Notes: generated by a model not told the origin, from the sequence alone. Numbered from the stretch's first letter, positions 17,187 through 24,856 are shown. The stretch: 41,643 bases of DNA from Candidatus Equicola faecalis (GCA_018065185.1 JAGHTU010000030.1:1-41643), one strand, 5' to 3'. Translations and numbers: made by a program.

Positions 17187-17792
17187 TCAGTCTTTCTTAT
17201 TGATAGCAGGTTGGTGAGTGCATGATTGCAATAGCCTTGGTATGTTGGTGTATGACTCTCCTTGCTCGCCAAATGCCAATGCTCTGATGGTGGCAAGTTC
17301 CATCTTTCCGTCTGCACACAGATCCTCCACCCATTTCGGGGTACTCAAGAAGCGTTCAGTCTTTTCGAACTTAGGGATATAATGAAGGAATTCCTTGATC
17401 ACAGCCTTGGAAGTTCCGAAATAACGGTTTGTATTGAGATAATGCAAAAGGAACCAGTATTCAATAGAAGGAAGACTGTCGCAGATTATAACGCGCTCGT
17501 CCTTTCCGTATTTCTTCATGAATGTCTCGTAGCGAGTCTTTTCACCTGCATCCCATGCTTGAACGTCAGTGTCGAATACGACTATTGCACGTCCTTCACT
17601 GGCAAGAACGTGTTCGACGTTCTTTGCCAAAGTGTGCATGTGTTCGTCACCAAAGAAGCGCGGACGAATCTGTATATGGAGTTCCTTTAGCTTTTTGAGA
17701 TGGGTGAAATACCATTGCTCCGTTATGCCTGCACCAATAACCACAGGCATAGACGGACGCTTCTCTTTTTGTTTTCTGTCTTTACGTGCCAT
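17187..17792 (-). CDS. RloB-like protein (AbiLii-type)
   Basis: The 201-residue protein matches the RloB family (PF13707), found beside AAA ATPases in type I restriction loci and in the two-gene AbiL abortive-infection system, where AbiLii is the RloB-type partner. Visible motifs are ITEQWYF at 23-29 (Glu25), VVFDTDV at 71-77 (Asp74, Asp76) and SIEYWFLLHY at 109-118. The glutamate followed by a DxD suggests a Toprim-like metal-binding nuclease fold; this part is inference. It starts five bases after the ATPase stop and must be co-transcribed. The likely role is effector of an anti-phage module triggered by the ATPase. The function in this strain is untested. Confidence 0.86.
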   Translation of the reverse strand: MARKDRKQKEKRPSMPVVIGAGITEQWYFTHLKKLKELHIQIRPRFFGDEHMHTLAKNVEHVLASEGRAIVVFDTDVQAWDAGEKTRYETFMKKYGKDERVIICDSLPSIEYWFLLHYLNTNRYFGTSKAVIKEFLHYIPKFEKTERFLSTPKWVEDLCADGKMELATIRALAFGEQGESYTNIPRLLQSCTHQPAINKKD

Positions 17793-17797
17793 AGGGA

Positions 17798-18979
17798 TTA
17801 GATGTTAGGATGGGCACCAAACTGTCCGTGACGATAAGCATTGCAGATACTATTTGGTGACATGCGTGACAAGCCCTTGAAATCAGTAAGAGAGTACAAG
17901 TCGGAAACGCCAGATTTGTCTTTCTCCACGAACCAAACATTATCCTTTCGTATAAGGTCATCTATCTGACGAAGCAGTCCGTCATAGTGTGTGGTAAGCA
18001 AAAGTTGGCTGTTGCTGTCGGCACGTAGGTACTGCTGAATGACAAACTCCATCAACTCAGGATGCAGTGATGCTTCCATCTCGTCAATCATCAGTAGGGT
18101 ATTCTTCTGTATGGCATCAAAAACGGCTGTCTCCACACCCAGCACACGGTTGGTTCCTGCACTCTGGTCTTCCATGCCGAGCTCATAATGTTCTGCGCCA
18201 TTGTCATTGGAAACGGTATGTTCGAAGCCAATGACATCCTTCTTTACACGCATATTCGTGATGTTGAAGTCGGCATGACCGAGGAAGTTAAGGATATAAC
18301 TGCGGAAATCAACATTCTCTTCGAGCATGTCACGGCTATAGTCAGATAGATTACGCTCTGGTGTAATGACGGGCATGAACTGGCGCATCCATAATCTGAC
18401 GCTGTCAACGTGCTTCATCTTCATGTTGACACGACCACGAGCAGCCATGAACGACATGTTTGGCAAGCAATGAAGCAACAGGGCTTTCTGTTCATCGCTG
18501 TTTATCTTCTGCACATTGGCATTGTAACGCATTACAGATTGTTCTTCCTCCAACTGACGTTCAAAGACCATTATTGGTTGAACGGTCTTGTAGTACGATA
18601 GTTTTTCGTATTGCACTCTGTTGCGTGTCATGGTGAGCTGATACCAGTAGCGGACACCGTTCACCCAGAACTTCATGTTGAACACAGAAGGCTCCTTCGA
18701 TGATGTGAAATCAAGAAGGAACGGTTTGGTCATCGTCATCGAGTCCATGTTCTGGGGCTCGGCAAACCAGAATTTGTGCAATGCCTCAATTGCTTTTAGC
18801 ACATTTGACTTTCCGCTTGCATTGGAACCATAGATGATGCCCAAGCGGAGCAGACGTGTTCCGTTTGGCATGACCTTAACGTGAGCGTTCTCCAGATTAT
18901 CGTCAGGCAACGCTTCGAAACTCAATGTCACTTCGTTCTTGAAGGATAATATGTTCTTGAAGGAGATTTCCTCAATCAT
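17798..18979 (-). CDS. AAA ATPase, OLD/AbiLi-like, partner of RloB
   Basis: A 393-residue ATP-binding protein of the SMC-like/OLD-like AAA group. Walker A GSNASGKS is at 51-58, an ABC-type signature DQSAGT at 271-276, Walker B LLMIDE at 295-300, a LHPE D-loop just after it, and the switch histidine in LLTTH at 327-331. Such proteins lack a Toprim domain of their own when paired with RloB, as here. The pair corresponds to AbiLi/AbiLii. The ATG at 18979 gives the classic N-terminus (MIEEISFKNILSF); a longer frame to 19057 has no family support. A probable promoter lies 25 bases upstream. The cassette is bounded by a 35-bp direct repeat, consistent with horizontal gain. Confidence 0.87.
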   Translation of the reverse strand: MIEEISFKNILSFKNEVTLSFEALPDDNLENAHVKVMPNGTRLLRLGIIYGSNASGKSNVLKAIEALHKFWFAEPQNMDSMTMTKPFLLDFTSSKEPSVFNMKFWVNGVRYWYQLTMTRNRVQYEKLSYYKTVQPIMVFERQLEEEQSVMRYNANVQKINSDEQKALLLHCLPNMSFMAARGRVNMKMKHVDSVRLWMRQFMPVITPERNLSDYSRDMLEENVDFRSYILNFLGHADFNITNMRVKKDVIGFEHTVSNDNGAEHYELGMEDQSAGTNRVLGVETAVFDAIQKNTLLMIDEMEASLHPELMEFVIQQYLRADSNSQLLLTTHYDGLLRQIDDLIRKDNVWFVEKDKSGVSDLYSLTDFKGLSRMSPNSICNAYRHGQFGAHPNI

Positions 18980-19004
18980 ATCTTTTAGCGTTTTGATTTT
19001 TCTG

Positions 19005-19012
19005 CAAAAGTA
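19005..19012 (-). promoter_or_regulatory. Possible -7 box of AAA/RloB operon
   Basis: On the minus strand TACTTTTG matches TAnnTTTG and ends 25 bases before the ATPase ATG. The upstream -33 box is poor (TTCC where TTTG is expected), so expression may be weak or need an activator. Confidence 0.5.
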
Positions 19013-19144
19013 AGGGAAATTATTGGAATACGGAAATAGTTTAGTTGAAAATGGCAAATCTAATCGTGATATCTAACAAAGAATAGCACTTTTGGAGAAT
19101 AGAATTGTTTTTTTTGCTATTTCTTATATGGAAGTGTTTTATAA

Positions 19145-19315
19145 TTAAGAATGAAAAATATCTATCAATCCCACCAGCTTTTGCTTCATTTTCATATCAA
19201 TCTCATGGTATCGGGCGAACGCACGACTACCATCAGTGTGAGCAGAGAGGAAAGCCACGAGAGTATGATTCTTCACCTTCTTGTACAAGTGGTCGATGAA
19301 AGCCTTTTCGTTGGT
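19145..19315 (-). pseudogene. C-terminal remnant of an unidentified gene
   Basis: A 56-codon open frame with no start codon at its upstream end is cut by a TAA that lies within the right 35-bp repeat. Its sequence (AFIDHLYKKVKNHTLVAF..., then GSRAFARYHEID... to FHS and a stop) has the composition of a real globular protein rather than noise. It reads as the last part of a longer gene whose front was lost at the repeat junction. I could not name the family; the Arg-Tyr-rich end is vaguely like a recombinase tail, but the catalytic residues are not recognisable. Confidence 0.5.
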
Positions 19316-19338
19316 TTATTGAAATAAATTATATACTT
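19304..19338 (+). repeat. 35-bp direct repeat, right copy
   Basis: Exact copy of 16808-16842 in the same orientation, 2,496 bases downstream. It overlaps the truncated front of the gene remnant. The bases on either side differ from those beside the left copy. Confidence 0.93.
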
Positions 19339-19430
19339 CCTTTGCTTTGACATGTTGATATGTTTTTTGTATGCGATATGTGTCAAAGTGCTGTATTTCT
19401 CATTGATTTTAATTCTTTCGTTAAATAAAC

Positions 19431-19460
19431 TTGCATTTTAACAAATAATGTTTATATTTG
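19431..19460 (+). promoter_or_regulatory. Promoter of the LRR surface-protein gene
   Basis: TTGC at 19431-19434, an 18-base spacer and TATATTTG at 19453-19460 fit the Bacteroidota consensus. Transcription would start near 19467, giving a leader of nearly 150 bases that contains the G-tract hairpin. Confidence 0.75.
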
Positions 19461-19478
19461 CAGACGAGTTTGAAAGCT

Positions 19479-19513
19479 ACCCTCCTCCTCATGTAACTCA
19501 TGGGGGGGGGGGT
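19479..19513 (+). promoter_or_regulatory. G11-tract hairpin in the 5' leader
   Basis: The arm ACCCTCCTCCTCATG (19479-19493) pairs over all 15 positions, with three G-U wobbles, with CAT plus eleven Gs plus T (19499-19513); the loop is TAACT. No T-run follows, so it is not a normal terminator. It lies about 12 bases after the predicted transcription start and 100 bases before the start codon. The homopolymer could change length by slippage. Confidence 0.7.
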
Positions 19514-19613
19514 AAATTATTGAAATACAAAGTGTTATAAATTATAATAGGGATAAAGATTGTCTATAAATAGAAACAAATTAAGCACAATTATTAATTT
19601 AAATTATAAGACT

Positions 19614-21227
19614 ATGAAAAAATTTTTACTCATTCTCGCAGCGGTCTTTTGCTGCACACTTGGTGTTAATGCACAGGAAACACCGGATTATTTTTGTTTG
19701 ACGTTTCATACAACTGCTACTGTAAGTGGTAGATATATTACTTTCTACAGAGCAAAATCTTCATGGACGATTCCTTCTTTGGAGTATAAAATCAATAATG
19801 GTGAATGGACAAAAATTGAGATGGAAGGAAGTTCAACGTCTGTATCAACTCCGACTTTAAATGATGGTGATAAGGTATATATACGTGCGACAGGTACTGG
19901 TGAAGAAGGAAATAAGACTTTTTCTGAAAGCACAACAGATTATTTTTATATGTATACCACAATGAGTAATACTGAACTATCTGTAAGTGGTAATATTATG
20001 TCACTTTTAGATAGGGATAATTTTGAAAATTTAGATTCTGTTCCACCTTATGCATTCTGTAAATTATTTGGATATAGTTCTAATTATTCTAAAAAAATTA
20101 CAGATGTTTCAGGTTTGCGTCTTCCAGCTACAAATATTAGTGAGGGTTGTTATTATTATATGTTTGCTAACTGTGCGATTAAAGTTGCACCAGCATTGCC
20201 AGCACATGAGTTAAAAAAATATTGTTATGCTTACATGTTTAATGGATGCACTTCTCTTTCGAGTATAGAAGTTAATTTTAAAGAATGGCCTTATTGTTCT
20301 TATAAAGATGATGGGTCAGAAACTTATAATGGAACATATAATTGGGTGTCTAATGTCCCTGATGGTGGTGAATTTATTTGCCCTGCAGAGTTGTCACATG
20401 CTACTTCGTCTGATTTTGGCATTAGCAGAATTCCTGGTTCTTCAACATCACATTGGGCGATTTATGATGTTGCTCCAGAAATTACATTAAATGACGCAGA
20501 GCCATTCACAAGGATAAGGGATAGAGATATGGCTGTAACTTACAACCGCACATTTGATGTTGATAAAGTTTGGCAAGCATTGTATGTGCCATTTAGTATC
20601 GATATTACATCAGAGCTGCTCAGTAAATGTGATATTGCTGACATTTACATGGTGTCAACGAAGGGGTCTGGAAGCGAAAGACCTGAAGAAGATGGATTAA
20701 ATGTTGTTGTTGTTAAGAAATTCAGAGAAGGTGACAAAACAGAGCCTCATACTCCTTACTTCATCCGTGCAAAGGCGATCGGAAATTTCACTTTCACGCA
20801 AGAGAATACTTTGGTTAAAGGAGCGACCACAAATAGCATCGATTGCTCTACGACGAAAGATAAGTATGAGTTTATAGGAAGTTATGATGGTGAGACATTG
20901 AGCCCAGCAGATGGCGTTTTCTATATCATTGACGCAGAGGGCTACTTGACAAAGATTTCAGAGGAGACGACGCTTCCTTGCAACCGTTGGTATATGAAGA
21001 AGACGTCACGTCAACAGACACCAGTGGCAGGAGCCATCCTCTCTCCGATGATGCCTATCCTGACCATCGGCGAGGATGACACCACTGGCATCATTGGGCT
21101 TGATGAAGTGAAGACTAACGCAAATGGCAAACTCTATAACATGATGGGCGTTGCTGTAGAAGCAGGACGTGCCTCATTACCTGCCGGTGTTTATATCCAG
21201 CACGGAAAGAAGTTTATCGTTAAATAA
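19614..21227 (+). CDS. Secreted BspA-like leucine-rich-repeat protein
   Basis: A 537-residue exported protein. It has a signal peptide at 1-20 (cleavage after VNA), a beta-rich N-terminal part, and a leucine-rich-repeat-like region at about 150-225 with PATNISEGCYYYMFANC and PAHELKKYCYAYMFNGCTSL. That pattern is the LRR_5/BspA type common in Prevotella surface proteins. A FICP strand at 254-257 closes the repeat region, and a further beta-rich domain follows. The C-terminus (LYNMMGVAVEAG... GVYIQHGKKFIVK) resembles the type 9 secretion sorting domain as seen in Prevotella, so it is probably exported and attached to the cell surface. The 5' half is clearly more AT-rich than the neighbouring genes. 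An upstream in-frame TTG is ignored because the ATG at 19614 gives the signal peptide. It may mediate adhesion or be variably expressed; the ligand is unknown. Confidence 0.83.
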   Translation: MKKFLLILAAVFCCTLGVNAQETPDYFCLTFHTTATVSGRYITFYRAKSSWTIPSLEYKINNGEWTKIEMEGSSTSVSTPTLNDGDKVYIRATGTGEEGNKTFSESTTDYFYMYTTMSNTELSVSGNIMSLLDRDNFENLDSVPPYAFCKLFGYSSNYSKKITDVSGLRLPATNISEGCYYYMFANCAIKVAPALPAHELKKYCYAYMFNGCTSLSSIEVNFKEWPYCSYKDDGSETYNGTYNWVSNVPDGGEFICPAELSHATSSDFGISRIPGSSTSHWAIYDVAPEITLNDAEPFTRIRDRDMAVTYNRTFDVDKVWQALYVPFSIDITSELLSKCDIADIYMVSTKGSGSERPEEDGLNVVVVKKFREGDKTEPHTPYFIRAKAIGNFTFTQENTLVKGATTNSIDCSTTKDKYEFIGSYDGETLSPADGVFYIIDAEGYLTKISEETTLPCNRWYMKKTSRQQTPVAGAILSPMMPILTIGEDDTTGIIGLDEVKTNANGKLYNMMGVAVEAGRASLPAGVYIQHGKKFIVK

Positions 21228-21266
21228 GAATAAGTAAGTCAAAAAAATAATTCAGCAAGCCTGCTT

Positions 21267-21428
21267 ATGAAAAAGAATTATGAAACGCCCTATATAAGGG
21301 TTATGCAATATGAGCCGAGAAATATACTTTGTAGCTCTGATTTTGAAGAAATACCAATCCGAAACTCAAAAGAAGATGATAGTGAGTTTGGTGATGATGA
21401 AATCTACGAATGGGGCGATAGAATTTGA
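21267..21428 (+). CDS. Small acidic protein downstream of LRR gene, 53 residues
   Basis: The frame begins MKKNYETPYIRVMQYEP, continues through NILCSSDF and ends in a strongly acidic tail (EDDSEFGDDEIYEWGDRI). It has no signal peptide. It starts 39 bases after the LRR stop and is followed by a strong terminator, so the two genes form a bicistronic unit. I recall short Bacteroidales proteins with the same plan (a Y-x-x-P-x-I/L-x-V start, a Leu/Cys-Ser turn, then a polar tail) beside surface-protein genes, but the function of this family is not known to me. The single Cys at residue 22 is in that turn. Confidence 0.7.
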   Translation: MKKNYETPYIRVMQYEPRNILCSSDFEEIPIRNSKEDDSEFGDDEIYEWGDRI

Positions 21429-21451
21429 ATTTTTATAAATATATGTAAAGG

Positions 21452-21491
21452 ATGGGATGATGTGTATAAGGTGCATCATCCCATTTTTTTT
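21452..21491 (+). terminator. Terminator of the LRR/small-protein operon
   Basis: Perfect 11-bp stem ATGGGATGATG (21452-21462) with CATCATCCCAT (21474-21484), followed by a run of Ts to 21491. Confidence 0.93.
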
Positions 21492-21561
21492 GTCTGTTGT
21501 GAATGCTTTTTTCACTTGCAAAAGATGGTGTTGTTTTTGCCCTTCCCAACGTGTGTTTTTT

Positions 21562-21671
21562 GACAAGCGCACGATTGCCTTTCGACAAACGCTCGATTAG
21601 GTCTCGACAAGCGCTCGTTTAGGCCTCGACAAACGCTCGTTTGTGCCTCGTCTTCCCATCGTTTGTGAGAG
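21562..21671. repeat. 22-bp tandem array, type A, copy 1
   Basis: Five consecutive 22-base units beginning GACAA(A/G)CGC(T/A)CG(A/T)TT; the fifth (21650-21671, GTCTTCCCATCG...) is diverged. Units 2-4 contain an imperfect CAAACG..CGTTTG dyad. The same five-unit series, including the diverged last unit, occurs at 41543-41643 in the same orientation, so this is a dispersed element rather than local expansion. Confidence 0.9.
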
Positions 21672-21783
21672 GTCAAACAAAGGCGCGTTTTTCGTCGTCC
21701 AAAGTCGCGGAACACCTGTTCCCATCGAGGGGATTCTTCGGTGCTTTCTTGGGGGTGTCGCGATGCTGTCGAGGGGCTCGCCT

Positions 21784-21888
21784 GATGCCATCGATGGCAT
21801 CCCTTCGATGGTTATACGAGACCCCTTCGATGGTTATACGAGACCCCTTCGATGGTTATACGGAATCCCTTCGATGGAAATACGGTTT
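21784..21888. repeat. 18-bp palindrome and 22-bp tandem array, type B
   Basis: The perfect palindrome GATGCCATCGATGGCATC (21784-21801) runs straight into four 22-base units at 21801-21822, 21823-21844, 21845-21866 and 21867-21888, beginning CCCTTCGATGG and continuing TTATACG. The first two units are identical, the third differs at its end and the fourth also in the middle. The sequence is unrelated to array A but has the same period. Confidence 0.88.
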
Positions 21889-22266
21889 CTGTCTCTCGTT
21901 TTTCCATTTCTCACAGTTTTTAATTTCACGCAGAGTCGGTTTTCTGTTTTTCTCGCAGAGCAAATCTTGCCTCTTAATGTCTCTCGCAGAGAAAATTTCG
22001 CTTGCTTTGCAAGTTCTGTATATCTTAAGAAATCATGCACAGAAATAAATTTCTTTTCCTGCTTTCTTAATCTATCCAAAGTCCTATTGTCATAGTCCTT
22101 CGAAATTTTTGGCAGAGGAGCAGAGACCGCAGAGAAAGCCCCTCCCAACCCTCCCGAGGGAGGGGCATAGTCAACTTATACCAGTAATAAATTTATAAAC
22201 TGAGTCAACCTAAATCAGAAAAATACATAAAGTCTCCACTCGGGGAGATTTAGAGGGGGCTTCCCT
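21889..22266. repeat. Intergenic degenerate repeat region
   Basis: No gene is visible in this stretch. It contains four CGCAGAG motifs (21929, 21954, 21985, 22128), a 9-bp perfect stem GCCCCTCCC (22138-22146) with GGGAGGGGC (22158-22166), and a TCTCC...GGAGA dyad near 22232. These resemble the degenerate extragenic repeats common in Bacteroides and Prevotella chromosomes. The stems lack T-runs, so they are not obvious terminators. Confidence 0.55.
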
Positions 22267-22299
22267 CGCGTGCGCGCGTGCGCGCGTATGCACGCGCGT
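22267..22299. other. 33-bp alternating pyrimidine-purine tract
   Basis: Perfect alternation over 33 bases, almost all CG and TG/CA steps (CGCGTGCGCGCG...). Such tracts readily adopt left-handed Z-DNA under supercoiling. It lies between the repeat region and the 3' end of the leftward endonuclease-family gene. Confidence 0.85.
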
Positions 22300-22352
22300 T
22301 TAATAAGGTATGGCTACGAAAGATTCGTGCACTTGGGCAATTGAAACGGGTT

Positions 22353-23348
22353 TCACGGCTTTTGGTTTGTCGTCAACTCAAGTACCAGTGGCAGGTGGTC
22401 GGAATAGCCCTCTTGATAGAACGTGCCACGATAGGTGCGTCGTGGTGTTACCTCTCCGTTGCGGTCTTCCATAAGCAAGAACGATGAGGCATTGATGAAG
22501 CATGATGAAAGATGCTGGCAGATGTTGCCACGCATGAGGATATGGTCGAGCGAGCCCCAATGACCGCGAAATTTATATGTGCCTGTGGCACGCTCATCAC
22601 CACGCGGCGGGGCATCTTTTGATGCGTGTATAAAACCGGCATCAAGGAAAGAGCGGATGACGCGCCCATCGGCATAGTCGTTGAAGTCGCCCAGCACGAT
22701 GATGTTTTCGTCTGTCGGAGAATGGGTTATAATTGCTTGTGCTATATCCTGTCGTAACTGTTTGCGTGATGCATTATCGCCACGCCTTGATGGCATGTGA
22801 AGAATGAAGATGTCAAGTGTGTCGCCCTGCAGTCGTTCACCTCTGACGAACAGCACGGAGCGTGTGGCAGGAAAGGATATCGTGAGTGTGTCGATGATAC
22901 GGAATGAGTATGGCTGATAGAGCAGGGCAACATCTATCCCACGCTCGTCGTCGGAGTTGGTAAGGATGTATTCATATCCTGCTTCCCGAAGAAGGGAACG
23001 GTGGGTGAGGTCGTGCATCACGGTGTCGTTCTCCACCTCCACCAGAGCGACAAGGTCAGGGAGATGGTCGCCGCTGGTGGATGAGAGTATCGTGCGCCCG
23101 ATGTTGTTCAGTTTGCGCCAATAGCGCTGGCGTGTCCATTGTCGCTCGCTTGTGGGCAGGAATTCATGGTCGTCCTTTCCATCATCGTGAATGGTGTCGA
23201 AAAGATTTTCGCAGTTGAGTTCAACAATGGTAAAGGGCGCTCTTTCAAAACCCATTGCCGACAGTGTGATTATAAGTGCGGCAATGGTTGGAAGCAATGC
23301 GTGTCTAACGATGGCTCGCACCACGCACCCCTCCCTTATTTCTTTCAT
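22353..23348 (-). CDS. Endonuclease/exonuclease/phosphatase family protein
   Basis: The 331-residue protein has the DNase I-like fold. Catalytic motifs are in order: LNCENLF at 44-50 (Asn45), VEVEN near 103-107 (Glu104), LHMPSRRG at 183-190 (His184), LGDFND at 219-224, GSLDH at 265-269 and SDHLP at 316-320 (Asp317, His318). A hydrophobic segment at about 14-32 is probably a signal peptide or membrane anchor, so it likely acts in the periplasm or outside the cell, on nucleic acid or a phosphodiester; the substrate is not predictable. The start at 23348 overlaps the upstream gene by 44 bases; this ATG is needed to include the signal segment. It is the second gene of a two-gene leftward operon. 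Confidence 0.87.
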   Translation of the reverse strand: MKEIREGCVVRAIVRHALLPTIAALIITLSAMGFERAPFTIVELNCENLFDTIHDDGKDDHEFLPTSERQWTRQRYWRKLNNIGRTILSSTSGDHLPDLVALVEVENDTVMHDLTHRSLLREAGYEYILTNSDDERGIDVALLYQPYSFRIIDTLTISFPATRSVLFVRGERLQGDTLDIFILHMPSRRGDNASRKQLRQDIAQAIITHSPTDENIIVLGDFNDYADGRVIRSFLDAGFIHASKDAPPRGDERATGTYKFRGHWGSLDHILMRGNICQHLSSCFINASSFLLMEDRNGEVTPRRTYRGTFYQEGYSDHLPLVLELTTNQKP

Positions 23349-24777
23349 AGCATCCTTGGTCGGGTTCGTCCTTGCTACGTGGGATTCCTGTGATGTCTGT
23401 CTCCAATGTCGTCTTTGGGTCGGCTTTGCCTATGGCAAGCGAGAGAGAGTCAAGACGGAAGTCGTAGCGCAGATTGTCGGCATCGATGAGGACGAAGTTT
23501 TTTGCTGACGACCATTCCGCAGAGTCCTTCTCAAAGGTGATGGCGGTGAGCTGCGGGTTCTGCACCTCCGGTGTCTTTATCAGACAATGGTCGAAACAGT
23601 AGTTGTATGCCGAAAGGGTGTCGCCGTTGCCGAGTATCTCATCATTTTTCATGCCTGTGATGATGCTGTTCACCACCTGTAGGTTTTCGAGTGGATAGTG
23701 GTGTGTGCCGTCGGTGTTTGTAAACTTGAAAGCATAGTCACCGGCATTGTTGATGACGTAGAACTGTGCTATGGTACAACCGTTCATCACGACGTTGCCT
23801 CCGCATACCTCCAGACAGTTGTGCAGAGCGTTGGTGAACTGGCAGTTGTAGATGCCCACAGAGCAGTGCTTGAGCATCACGCATTGTCCCTTGCAGTTGT
23901 GCACCACGCAGGAATGCATATACAGTTTGCCACGCGACACGTCTGATGAGTCGCACACGATGCCGTCACATGCCCCGTGTATGTCGGCACAGATGAGGGA
24001 ATTGTCGTAAGATGTCTCATAGAAGTGTATGCCTTTCCACTGTCCGCTCACATTGTCGTAAGGCAGATAGGAGAACATGTGGTCAAGGCGGTCGCCACGG
24101 AATGTTACTTTCTGCTGATATGTGCCTTTGACATCAAGTCTGCCATGCACGTCGATGCCTGCACCGTCATGGAAGTAGAGCGTGGTGCCAGCATCAATAG
24201 TGAGGGTGGCGTTGGGGCTGACTACAAGGCTGTCGTAGATGATGATAGGTCGCTGTGATGTGAATGTCACGTCTTCGGTGATGACCTTACCACGCATCTC
24301 CTCCGCATCCATCGAGACGGTGTGCAGGGCAAGGCTCTGTGAGATGCCACTTTCAAGGTTGAAGACTATTGCATCATCAAGTGTGCGCGCAGGGATGCCT
24401 TTCTGTGATGGCGAGAGCACCTCTACAAACACCCTTACAGAATCGCCCTTGCGTATCTCAAGGTCGTTCATCTGGTAGCCACTGCTCTTGCCGAGTTCGG
24501 TGCCGTCCACATTCACGCGGAAACCATACTGGTTGCCACCGCGCAACATGACATTGGTCAGACGTATGCCGTCAGAAGACTGATTGTGTACCCAAAACGT
24601 ATATGTGCTACTGCCTATGTGGGCAAATACCGTGTCAAGCGTGAGGGTGTCTATCTCTACGCCGTCTTTCATGAACGAGAGGCGATTGCTCTTGGATGTG
24701 GAAAAGCTGTCGTCGTCCGCGCATGCAACGAAGATGAGAGCAACAGAGAGCAGTAGTAAAAGAACCTTTTTCATCAT
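23305..24777 (-). CDS. Lipoprotein with right-handed parallel beta-helix
   Basis: A 490-residue exported lipoprotein. The N-terminus (MMKKVLLLLLSVALIFVAC) ends in a lipobox with Cys19. After an Ig-like stretch (about 40-150), residues about 175-400 form a beta-helix of short repeated turns (HSCVVHNCKGQCVMLKHCS, GIYNCQFTNALHNC). The end, DITGIPRS and DQGCYE, is the usual close of choice-of-anchor beta-helix proteins in Bacteroidales. It may bind or cleave a polysaccharide, but catalytic residues cannot be assigned. Either of two adjacent ATGs (24777 or 24774) may be used. It shares a transcript with the endonuclease-family gene. Confidence 0.84.
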   Translation of the reverse strand: MMKKVLLLLLSVALIFVACADDDSFSTSKSNRLSFMKDGVEIDTLTLDTVFAHIGSSTYTFWVHNQSSDGIRLTNVMLRGGNQYGFRVNVDGTELGKSSGYQMNDLEIRKGDSVRVFVEVLSPSQKGIPARTLDDAIVFNLESGISQSLALHTVSMDAEEMRGKVITEDVTFTSQRPIIIYDSLVVSPNATLTIDAGTTLYFHDGAGIDVHGRLDVKGTYQQKVTFRGDRLDHMFSYLPYDNVSGQWKGIHFYETSYDNSLICADIHGACDGIVCDSSDVSRGKLYMHSCVVHNCKGQCVMLKHCSVGIYNCQFTNALHNCLEVCGGNVVMNGCTIAQFYVINNAGDYAFKFTNTDGTHHYPLENLQVVNSIITGMKNDEILGNGDTLSAYNYCFDHCLIKTPEVQNPQLTAITFEKDSAEWSSAKNFVLIDADNLRYDFRLDSLSLAIGKADPKTTLETDITGIPRSKDEPDQGCYERNKGGVRGASHR

Positions 24778-24806
24778 TTATATAACGTAAAAGGTGGTGT
24801 TTTTAT

Positions 24807-24837
24807 TTTGCTTTGTATTAGGTTTGTTGTAAGTTTG
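24807..24837 (+). promoter_or_regulatory. Promoter of aldo/keto reductase-kds gene run
   Basis: TTTG at 24807-24810, 19-base spacer, TAAGTTTG at 24830-24837; the ATG follows 19 bases later, so the leader is only about 14 bases. It is the only clear promoter before the long rightward run. Confidence 0.75.
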
Positions 24838-24856
24838 CAAAACAAAAGATTTAATT

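Noticed and set aside
17262..17690. Plus-strand 142-codon frame opposite RloB
   Set aside because: Antisense to a family-supported gene; the product has no recognisable features.
21562..21888. CRISPR array
   Set aside because: The 22-base units are directly adjacent with no unique spacers, and there are no cas genes.
22138..22166. Terminator in the repeat-rich gap
   Set aside because: The perfect 9-bp GC stem has no T-run on either strand and resembles a common extragenic repeat.
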